This document shows, piece by piece, positions 1 to 5,549 of a DNA stretch of 8,838 nt. The DNA is taken from contig DASWIV010000041.1 of assembly GCA_036397475.1 (NCBI GenBank), positions 1-8,838 on the forward strand, written 5' to 3'. Position numbers and translations under genes: made by a program. The stretch comes from DASWIV01 sp036397475 (GTDB lineage: Bacteria > JAJVIF01 > JAPKYR01). The notes below the pieces were generated by a model. It made no database searches. It saw only the letters and a list, made by a program, of their open reading frames with translations, and was not told the origin of the DNA. The stretch's first letter is position 1; each line of letters opens with the position of its first letter.

Positions 1-195
1 AAAATCGACCAGGATTTTAAGCTACAAGCGGGTATGGATACACAATTCCAACGGAAAAATCAACCTGTGTAAACCAATACTGCGGAAAATCGCATTCTTC
101 AGCCAGATATTTTCAGTTTTACACGGGCCATTGCGATTATGGTAAAGTTGTGCTGAACCTGGTTAGAAATCTTGTCATCTGATGGGATGGGTGCC
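1..195. other. Left-edge stretch without a confident gene
   Basis: No complete gene is visible here. Frame 1 on the + strand is open from the window edge to a TAA at 70-72 and reads as a 23-residue tail that begins KIDQDFKLQAG. This could be the C-terminus of a gene starting outside the window, but an open frame this short is weak evidence. Frame 2 is also open to about 144 and looks less protein-like. A small imperfect hairpin (TGCG/CGCA) lies near 81-94. No convincing sigma-70 promoter was found for the lipoprotein gene. A TTTACA at 118-123 has only a TATGGT 14 nt later, which is too close. Confidence 0.25.
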
Positions 196-1752
196 ATGAA
201 AAGAATCCCTTTACTGATAATTTCCGCCATATTTTTACTGGTTTCCGGATGTACAAAGCCTTCCGGGAATATTTCTCCGACTGCATCCGAAGGGTTCGAG
301 GTTACGGCTGAAAAAATCCTCGAGAAGTACAAAGGGGTACAGGCGGAATACAATATCGATCAATTCGCCGAGTACTCGGATTCGGACTGGACCTATACAT
401 ATCATCCCTATTTGTACGCAGCCTGGATTGTCATTGGCGAAGCTAATCCGGCGGTTCTGGATGATGAATCCATTGATGCAGGAAGAGAGACATATCGGAA
501 AATATGGAACGAACTCGTTTTGCAGGCACAGGAAGGGAAAACGAGATTCGATGTCAACGCGTTGAGAAATCTGATTGATGATGAAACGCTGCGCCAGGAA
601 ACCACTCAGCTCATTGGCGAAGGAGTTCTGGCCCACTATGCGTATGTTCGTGCCTGGGCTTCCGAAAATGTGACCAGCGAAGAAAAGCTGAACGATATTT
701 TCAGAAGGCTTGGGAAGCTGTATGCTGAAAATCCGCAGCTACTGGAATCGTCGGATGCAAAAAATGCGTTGTCCGAGGAGCGGGACTGGTACGAGATGCT
801 TATCGCCGGAACCGGCGACAGGGGAGTGGATGCATCGATTAATCTGGTTAAGAAATTCGATACTGACACTGATATTGGTGATTCTGTGGATTACTGGGAT
901 GGAAGCGTAACCCATGTATTTCTACTGAGCTCCATACAGGCTGCAAGGTCTGAAGCGATAGAAAAAATGGAAACTTTAATTGATGCTCATTATTCGGGCG
1001 ATGCGGAGGACACTGTTTCCGATGAATTTATCGATTGGGCTCTTTGGGACCTTGTGTGGACACTTCACAGCACGGGAGGTGTTTATCCTTATTCCAATTC
1101 GGACCGGGATAATCTGGGCAGGTTCATAGACAACTCGATCGACAATGGATCAGAAAGATTGAAAGAGGATATTGCCGACGCTATCGCCAAGGCTCCACAT
1201 CCGGATGAATTGTCGAGATTATTCAATTTACTGAACGATTCAACTCTTGATTGCGCAGTCCATTCAATAGCGTACAGGGGACTTGCCGGGATCTTCAGGA
1301 ATCCATCGGAGTTGTGGACAAACTCCGAGGATGACATTCCATACGTGAAATCGTGGTGCCTGCAGTTTATGAGCGATCAGCCACTCGAATGCGGGTCAGA
1401 AAACCAGATGGACTTCATGGGATCGTCAATCAGGGCATTTATGGATATTCCGGGAGGATTTTCGTCGGATGAGTTGGTTCAGGCGCATGACGATCTGTTC
1501 GCAATTTTTGATAAGCTCGAATCAGCCGATGAACGTTTTGAAGCCCTTATGATCATCAATTTCGATATCGTAACGGCTGAAGACATGCTGAATCATCCTG
1601 AGCTTGAAAAATATCTCGATCGGATTCTTGCGTTGCACAGGAAATGGTCCGAAACGACAAATTTTGAAAATTCGGAAGTAACGGAAGATGACTTTCAGGT
1701 CTTGCTGGATGCGACAGAGCTCGCGTATGCGGGCGAATACTGGGGGAATTGA
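196..1752 (+). CDS. Predicted lipoprotein of unknown function
   Basis: This is a 518-residue protein of unrecognised family. The frame is open from a TTG at 172, but the ATG at 196 is preferred because it gives a compact lipoprotein signal peptide: MKR, a hydrophobic run (residues 4-17) and the lipobox V16-S17-G18-C19. Signal peptidase II would leave Cys19 as the lipidated N-terminus, with Thr at +2. The G-rich stretch GATGGGATGGG just upstream could serve as ribosome binding site, and an ATG at 187 is a second possibility. The mature protein is acidic, rich in Asp, Glu and aromatic residues, and looks mostly helical, with amphipathic segments reminiscent of HEAT- or TPR-like solenoids; no repeat unit could be fixed. 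Three further cysteines lie in the C-terminal half (about residues 353, 388 and 399) and could form a disulfide if the protein is periplasmic. It converges on metG and shares no obvious operon. The coding call is secure and the lipoprotein call strong; the function is unknown. Confidence 0.85.
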   Translation: MKRIPLLIISAIFLLVSGCTKPSGNISPTASEGFEVTAEKILEKYKGVQAEYNIDQFAEYSDSDWTYTYHPYLYAAWIVIGEANPAVLDDESIDAGRETYRKIWNELVLQAQEGKTRFDVNALRNLIDDETLRQETTQLIGEGVLAHYAYVRAWASENVTSEEKLNDIFRRLGKLYAENPQLLESSDAKNALSEERDWYEMLIAGTGDRGVDASINLVKKFDTDTDIGDSVDYWDGSVTHVFLLSSIQAARSEAIEKMETLIDAHYSGDAEDTVSDEFIDWALWDLVWTLHSTGGVYPYSNSDRDNLGRFIDNSIDNGSERLKEDIADAIAKAPHPDELSRLFNLLNDSTLDCAVHSIAYRGLAGIFRNPSELWTNSEDDIPYVKSWCLQFMSDQPLECGSENQMDFMGSSIRAFMDIPGGFSSDELVQAHDDLFAIFDKLESADERFEALMIINFDIVTAEDMLNHPELEKYLDRILALHRKWSETTNFENSEVTEDDFQVLLDATELAYAGEYWGN

Positions 1753-1776
1753 TAGTCAGGGGATATGTAAGTTAAG

Positions 1777-1804
1777 AAAAAAATCCCGGCTGATAACCGG
1801 GATT
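1777..1804 (-). terminator. Rho-independent terminator of metG
   Basis: A perfect 8-bp stem, AATCCCGG (1782-1789) with CCGGGATT (1797-1804), encloses a 7-nt loop. Read on the minus strand the stem is followed by a run of seven T (complement of A 1777-1783). It starts 6 nt beyond the metG stop codon. No T run follows on the + side, so it should serve metG rather than the converging lipoprotein gene. Confidence 0.88.
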
Positions 1805-1810
1805 GAATAA

Positions 1811-3826
1811 TTACCTGACAGTATCACCTGGAGTGACGTCTTTTATTGGCGCGAGAAGAACTGGACTATCGCCCGACGCCAGAAGCATTCCTCTTGATTC
1901 CTCCCCGCGAAGTGTCACCGGCTTCAGATTCGCGACAACGACAATCTGCTTACCGATTAAATCCTCCGGCTTGTAGTGCTGCGCGATTCCCGCGACTATC
2001 TGGCGCTTCTCCAGTCCAAGATCGATCTGCAGCTTCAATAATTTATCGGCTTTCCTGACCGGTTCAGCTTCGATAATTGTAGCGATGCGAAAATCGCATT
2101 TCGCGAAATCGTCGTATTCGATCTGCTCCTTGATCGGCGCGTATTTAGATTTCGCCGGAGCGGCACGTTCTGCGGTTTTTGCATGCTGAAGTTTATCTAC
2201 ACTATCGAGAAACTCAGCGATATCGATCCGTGGAACAATCGGATCACCCTTTTTTGTCTGGGTAAGTGGCTCGATAGTACCCCACGTCGCTCCCGCTGAA
2301 TAAGGCTGATCCTTAACATTACCCGGAAGTCCTAATTGTTCCCAGATTTTCTGGGTTAATTTCGGGATGAACGGATAAAGGAGGATCGCGAGATTATGAA
2401 GCGCCTGGACCTGATCGTAGAGAAACGCTTCGACTTCATTGGTTTTGCCTTCCTTACGAAGTTCCCACGGTTTTGTCTCCTCGATATTCCTGTTTGCGAG
2501 CCTGACCAGGTCCCAAATGGATTCGAGCGCCTTATGTGGCGCAAAATCGGCGATTGCCTGTACAGCGTCGTCATGGACTGCTTTGGCGGTCTTCACGAAT
2601 TCCTCGTTGTGGGGACCTTCAACGGGAACCTTGCCATCGCAATCCTTATCCAGCATTGAAAGCGTACGGTGAAGCAGGTTGCCAAGGTCATTGGCAAGAT
2701 CCGCGTTTGTTCTTTCGGCGATAGCTTCATGGTTAATGCTGCCATCGTCGCCGAACGAGACTTCCCTCAGAAGGTAAAATCTCAGCGCATCGCTTCCGAG
2801 AAGTTCAAGGTATGGGTCGGGGTCGAGAATATTCCCGAGGCTTTTGCTCATTTTTCTTCCACGCTCGAGCAAATATCCGTGGGCGTAACTTCCCGCACTT
2901 ACAAGTTTTTTATGGTCGCCGGGCCAGAGTTCCGCCGCAAGCAGCATCGCGGGGAAAATTACCGTGTGGAACCACAAGATATCCTTCGCGATTATGTGAG
3001 TGGTATTGGGCCAGAATTTAGCGAAATGGGTTGGCCTTAAAGCGTATGAATTATCCGCTTCGTATTTTTCAACTTCATCCAGCCATTCACCCAGACCATT
3101 TGCGGTCGCGTAGCCAAGTAAAGCGTCGAACCAGACATAGCAGACATGACCTTTCTCGACATTATCGAGCGGAATTCCCCAGTCGAGGCGCGTACGGGAA
3201 ACAGCCAGATCGTCGACTCCGGATTTCAGCTTGGAAACGATTTCATTGTGCCTTGATTCCGGACGTATGCGGTAAGGATTTTCTTGCAGCATTTCAAGAA
3301 GAACAGGTGCCCACTTGCTTAATTTGAAAAAGAGGCAGGGTTCCTTGAAAACCACAGGCTCAGTTTCGTGGATCGGGCACTTTCCGTCTTCGAGTTCCTT
3401 CTCCGTGTAATACTGCTCGCATCCCTTGCAGTAAAGGCCTTCGTACTCTCCGAGGTAAATGTCCCCGTGATCGTAGATGCGCTTGAATAATCTCTGTACG
3501 TCCGCGTAATGGTCCTCGGGTTCGCGCTGTGTTGTGCGAACGAAATAGTCGTACTCGATTCCACAGCGTTCCCAGAGGGATTTTCCGTGCTCGACAATTT
3601 CATCAGCCCATTGAATGGGCGTCACGCCTTTCGCTTCCGCTGCTTCCTTCACCTTGACTCCATGTTCATCCGATCCAGTTACGAAAAAAGTTTCATAACC
3701 GTTTACTTTATGGAAGCGTGTCAGAGTGTCGCAGACGAATGTCGAGTACGCGTGACCGAGATGCCATCGCGCATTGACATAGTAAAGCGGTGTAGTTATT
3801 CCGAATATTTTATTTTCATTAGTCAT
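1811..3826 (-). CDS. metG: Methionyl-tRNA synthetase
   Basis: This cytoplasmic class I enzyme charges tRNA-Met with methionine for initiation and elongation. The protein is 671 residues. The HIGH-type signature is H22-L-G-H25 after the typical TTPLYYVN start, and the KMSKS loop is at 325-329. A zinc knuckle C133-x2-C136-x13-C150-x2-H153 sits in the connective-peptide region, matching the one-zinc CxxC/CxxH layout known from Thermus-type MetRS. YVWFDAL (about 230-236) is the usual conserved catalytic-core segment. The helical anticodon-binding domain covers roughly 365-540. Residues from about 573 to the end form the Trbp111/EMAPII-like tRNA-binding OB fold (DFRIATI, GIAQHY, LRGEESRGMLLA). The frame stays open 51 codons further upstream, but the ATG at 3826-3824 is chosen because AAAGGA lies 7 nt before it and family similarity starts there. 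A terminator follows directly. Its upstream region holds a possible Met-codon attenuator (4007-4105). Confidence 0.97.
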   Translation of the reverse strand: MTNENKIFGITTPLYYVNARWHLGHAYSTFVCDTLTRFHKVNGYETFFVTGSDEHGVKVKEAAEAKGVTPIQWADEIVEHGKSLWERCGIEYDYFVRTTQREPEDHYADVQRLFKRIYDHGDIYLGEYEGLYCKGCEQYYTEKELEDGKCPIHETEPVVFKEPCLFFKLSKWAPVLLEMLQENPYRIRPESRHNEIVSKLKSGVDDLAVSRTRLDWGIPLDNVEKGHVCYVWFDALLGYATANGLGEWLDEVEKYEADNSYALRPTHFAKFWPNTTHIIAKDILWFHTVIFPAMLLAAELWPGDHKKLVSAGSYAHGYLLERGRKMSKSLGNILDPDPYLELLGSDALRFYLLREVSFGDDGSINHEAIAERTNADLANDLGNLLHRTLSMLDKDCDGKVPVEGPHNEEFVKTAKAVHDDAVQAIADFAPHKALESIWDLVRLANRNIEETKPWELRKEGKTNEVEAFLYDQVQALHNLAILLYPFIPKLTQKIWEQLGLPGNVKDQPYSAGATWGTIEPLTQTKKGDPIVPRIDIAEFLDSVDKLQHAKTAERAAPAKSKYAPIKEQIEYDDFAKCDFRIATIIEAEPVRKADKLLKLQIDLGLEKRQIVAGIAQHYKPEDLIGKQIVVVANLKPVTLRGEESRGMLLASGDSPVLLAPIKDVTPGDTVR

Positions 3827-3910
3827 TTTCTTGTCCTTTATAATCCACAACCACACACACAAACTACGCTTACGCTTCTTTTGTGTATGCCACGAAGAAT
3901 TCGAAAATAA

Positions 3911-3940
3911 TTTGTAGCATTGACGAGCGAAGCTTGTCAG
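3911..3940 (-). promoter_or_regulatory. Candidate metG-proximal promoter
   Basis: On the minus strand a -35-like CTGACA (3940-3935, one mismatch to TTGACA) is followed after 18 nt by TACAAA (3916-3911, four of six matches to TATAAT). Transcription would begin near 3904, about 78 nt before the metG ATG. The -10 string is the same as in the promoter proposed before the secreted protein at the right end. The match is moderate and unsupported by any transcript data. If real, it would give metG a source of transcript that bypasses the upstream attenuator candidate. Confidence 0.35.
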
Positions 3941-3942
3941 TG
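3918..3942. repeat. Inverted repeat inside the metG-proximal promoter
   Basis: CATTGACGAGC (3918-3928) and GCTTGTCAGTG (3932-3942) can pair over 11 positions, two of them G-T, around a 3-nt loop. The dyad covers the spacer and -35 of the promoter candidate, so it could be an operator. In a longer transcript started upstream it would form a stable hairpin in the metG leader. There is no U run, so it is not a terminator. Confidence 0.5.
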
Positions 3943-3993
3943 TCTCCATCGCCAAGAACACACACAAATCATGCGGCATTGTACATGTAACAT

Positions 3994-4026
3994 AAAAATA
4001 AACAAACGCCCCGGGATGCCGGGGCG
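3994..4026 (-). terminator. Strong terminator between desulfurase and metG (attenuator arms 3:4)
   Basis: On the minus strand CGCCCCGG (4026-4019), loop CATC and CCGGGGCG (4014-4007) form a perfect 8-bp GC-rich stem, followed by the U-rich tract TTTGTTTATTTTT (4006-3994). As a terminator it is convincing. It lies about 160 nt past the desulfurase stop and about 180 nt before the metG start. It may end the desulfurase transcript, or act as the terminator of an attenuator whose upstream arms are at 4018-4065, or do both. Confidence 0.85.
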
Positions 4027-4065
4027 GAATAATTACACAGCTGTAAGCCCCGACCTATCCGGGTC
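4018..4065 (-). promoter_or_regulatory. Mutually exclusive antiterminator and pause hairpin
   Basis: All positions are on the minus strand. Arm 2, GGTCGGGGC (4054-4047 plus flank), can pair with arm 3, GCCCCGGC (4025-4018), over 8 bp including one G-U. This would occupy the 5' half of the terminator stem and prevent termination. Between them TTACA (4046-4042) and TGTAA (4037-4033) form a nested 5-bp hairpin that brings the arms together. Arm 2 has a competing upstream partner: CCCG (4063-4060) with CGGG (4052-4049), or GACC (4065-4062) with GGTC (4055-4052). The stop codon of the small Met-rich ORF (4057-4055) lies between arms 1 and 2. The pairings are read directly from the sequence; regulatory use is inferred. 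Confidence 0.5.
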
Positions 4066-4105
4066 TATGCATGTCCATATCCATATTTCTCAAATTTCCG
4101 TACAT
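4055..4105 (-). CDS. Candidate 16-residue methionine-rich leader peptide
   Basis: The ORF reads MYGNLRNMDMDMHRPG and stops at TAG. Four of its 16 codons are ATG (residues 1, 8, 10 and 12), and three alternate with Asp codons near the 3' end. AAGGA (4115-4111) lies 5 nt before the ATG, in the context AAAAGGAAACC, which also precedes gltX. It follows a promoter-like element by about 30 nt and ends just before arms that can form an antiterminator or a terminator. By analogy with the trp, his and pheST leader peptides, its translation would report charged tRNA-Met supply to control downstream metG. The peptide would have no function of its own. An ORF this short can arise by chance; the case rests on the combination of SD, Met cluster, stop position and folding arms. 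Confidence 0.42.
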   Translation of the reverse strand: MYGNLRNMDMDMHRPG

Positions 4106-4145
4106 CGGTTTCCTTTTTGATCTAATATCTGGCTTCAGGTTCATT

Positions 4146-4174
4146 TATATACATCATTAAGCATTATTCCGCAA
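4146..4174 (-). promoter_or_regulatory. Candidate promoter of the metG leader
   Basis: On the minus strand TTGCGG (4174-4169) is followed after 17 nt by TATATA (4151-4146), extended by AA. Shifting by two gives TATAAA, with five of six matches. It lies 15 nt past the desulfurase stop and would start a transcript near 4139, just upstream of the Met-rich ORF. The same pattern, TTGC, 19 nt, TATATAAA, precedes the desulfurase gene, which supports both calls. The -35 match is weak (three of six). Confidence 0.42.
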
Positions 4175-4188
4175 TACTTTCCGACTTC

Positions 4189-5355
4189 TTAATTAGCACT
4201 TACAGCGACCTGTTCCTGCGCGATTATTCCAACAGCCTCGATCAGTAAATCTACATCCTCATCCTTGGTGAAATAACCGATCGACGCCCGGACCACACCG
4301 TCGGGGAATGTGCCCATCTCGTGATTCGCCCATGGCGATGAACAAAGCCCGGTCCTGACCATTATTTCGAAATTCCGGTCAAGGTATTCTCCCACGACCA
4401 ACGGATTCATATCGCAGACGTTGAATGATACGACACCGACTTTTTTCTTCGGATCGGTCGGGCCATAAAGTTTTACGCAGGGCATTTCCTTAAAAGCTTT
4501 AAGAATTCGTTTAATCAATGCCTGGTGCTCGTTTCGAATATTGGTTATGCCTTTTTCGGAAATTGCACGGCAGCTCGCTCCCAGCCCTGCAATGCCGGGA
4601 CCATTTGGAGTTCCGGCTTCGAATTTATGGGGCATGATTTCCGGCATTTCGTCCGATTCATCGTGGTGGAGCGCCGATCCGACAATGGTCGATCTTACCC
4701 TGTCGGGTTCTGCAACATATAGCCCCCCGACTCCCATCGGACCCAACAGGTGTTTATGTCCAGCAAACGCCAGAAAATCCACGTTCCATGTGGTCGTCCT
4801 GATAGGAAGAACTCCAGCGGTCTGGGCAGCGTCGACCAGTACCGCGCAGCCGTATTCGTGGGCCGCATCGACTATTTCTTTCACGGGCTGGATAGCGCCG
4901 GTGACATTCGACGCGTGCGACACGACCAGTAACTTCGCCTTATTTTCTTTCAGGGCCTTGTGAACATCGTCGGCGCACAACATCCCGGTATCGCAATCGC
5001 CAATTTTTTCAACCTTTATCCGCTTTTCTTTTCTCAGCTGTGCCAGGGGTCGAGTGACCGAGCAGTGCTCATAGCGGCCCGCGAGAACCTGGTCGCCACG
5101 TTCCAGAAAACCGGAGCAAATTCTGTTCAAGGCAGTGGTTGCGTTAAGAGTGAAAATTATATTGTCCGGCTCCGATACGCCAAGAATCCCTGCAACATCT
5201 TCCCTTGCTTCTTCAATTACATCTCCGCCCCACCTGGCTCTCTGGTGGGATGAATATTTATGGCTGGACCCGATGTTCGCCATGAAGTGTTCCATCGCGC
5301 GTACACATGCGGCGGGTTTGGGCCAGCTCGTAGCTGCATAATCCAGATAAATCAC
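4189..5355 (-). CDS. Class V aminotransferase, cysteine desulfurase family
   Basis: This is a 388-residue PLP enzyme of the NifS/SufS superfamily, closest in feel to the 'cysteine desulfurase family protein' group rather than housekeeping IscS. Such enzymes take sulfur from cysteine (or selenium from selenocysteine) and pass it to acceptors in Fe-S, thiocofactor or tRNA-modification pathways. Visible features are the N-terminal YLDYAATSWPKP; the PLP-stacking region E96-H97 (EHCSVTRPL); D175-A-A-Q178, which contacts the PLP ring; the Schiff-base Lys201 in AGHKHLLGPMG; FEAGTPN (245-251); and the C-terminal RTGLCSSPWANH (334-345). In that last motif relatives commonly read RxGxxC, with Cys in the sixth place; here Cys338 is fifth and Ser follows. 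The start is GTG at 5355-5353, with AGGGGA 8 nt upstream and no earlier credible start. It is divergent from gltX, with no visible Fe-S scaffold partner nearby, so the acceptor is unknown. Confidence 0.9.
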   Translation of the reverse strand: MIYLDYAATSWPKPAACVRAMEHFMANIGSSHKYSSHQRARWGGDVIEEAREDVAGILGVSEPDNIIFTLNATTALNRICSGFLERGDQVLAGRYEHCSVTRPLAQLRKEKRIKVEKIGDCDTGMLCADDVHKALKENKAKLLVVSHASNVTGAIQPVKEIVDAAHEYGCAVLVDAAQTAGVLPIRTTTWNVDFLAFAGHKHLLGPMGVGGLYVAEPDRVRSTIVGSALHHDESDEMPEIMPHKFEAGTPNGPGIAGLGASCRAISEKGITNIRNEHQALIKRILKAFKEMPCVKLYGPTDPKKKVGVVSFNVCDMNPLVVGEYLDRNFEIMVRTGLCSSPWANHEMGTFPDGVVRASIGYFTKDEDVDLLIEAVGIIAQEQVAVSAN

Positions 5356-5426
5356 AGTTCAAGTCCCCTGTATTTCAATTAGAATTGTCCCGTTGGCGGT
5401 TCCGATACAAAAAAAGCCCCTGTTTT

Positions 5427-5455
5427 TATATACCCCGATAATGGCTAAAAAGCAA
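5427..5455 (-). promoter_or_regulatory. Candidate promoter of the desulfurase-family gene
   Basis: On the minus strand TTGCTT (5455-5450) lies 17 nt before TATATA (5432-5427), which continues into AAAA so that TATAAA is also readable. The start point would be near 5420, leaving a leader of about 65 nt before the GTG. The geometry equals that of the element at 4146-4174. Confidence 0.45.
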
Positions 5456-5480
5456 CGGGTGTATGGCATGAACAGGATTA

Positions 5481-5508
5481 TTGCCGCCAGTTTAGTCTGT
5501 GTGATACA
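5481..5508 (+). promoter_or_regulatory. Weak promoter candidate for gltX
   Basis: TTGCCG (5481-5486) and GATACA (5503-5508) are separated by 16 nt, and a TGT precedes the -10 (extended -10 character). A start near 5515 would leave about 35 nt before the gltX ATG. Each hexamer matches the consensus only in part. The remainder of the 194-nt divergent intergenic region shows no terminator or leader ORF. The string GGGTGTAT occurs twice (5457 and 5528). Confidence 0.3.
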
Positions 5509-5549
5509 GTTCCATTCCTCAGAATAAGGGTGTATAAAAGGAAACCTTA

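Larger units (their letters stand above)
3853..3968. repeat. Pair of 11-bp ACACACACAAA direct repeats
   Basis: The identical string ACACACACAAA occurs at 3853-3863 and 3958-3968, 105 bp apart, in the gene-free stretch upstream of metG. On the minus (transcribed) strand each reads as TTTGTGTGTGT. They flank the metG-proximal promoter candidate. The low complexity makes chance plausible, and no function is assigned. Confidence 0.45.

Noticed and set aside
2086..2118. Palindromic GCGAAAATCGC / TTTCGCGAAA strings
   Set aside because: They lie inside metG in the conserved C-terminal domain and are explained by coding for DFAKCDFRIAT.
2396..3910. Long + strand open frames opposite metG (for example 2669-3040 and 3509-3910)
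   Set aside because: They mirror the codon pattern of metG on the other strand and have no SD or recognisable protein features.
3827..3979. Extending MetRS upstream by 51 codons
   Set aside because: The extra residues do not resemble the family, the region holds promoter-like and repeat sequence, and the ATG at 3826 has a good SD and the normal family N-terminus.
3827..4188. T-box or SAM-type riboswitch upstream of metG
   Set aside because: Neither a T-box core motif nor a SAM riboswitch core could be read on the minus strand.
5401..5432. Terminator suggested by A-run, GCCCCTG, T-run in the desulfurase-gltX intergenic region
   Set aside because: There is no GC stem; only A and T runs would pair. 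The segment lies between two divergent starts, where no terminator is needed.
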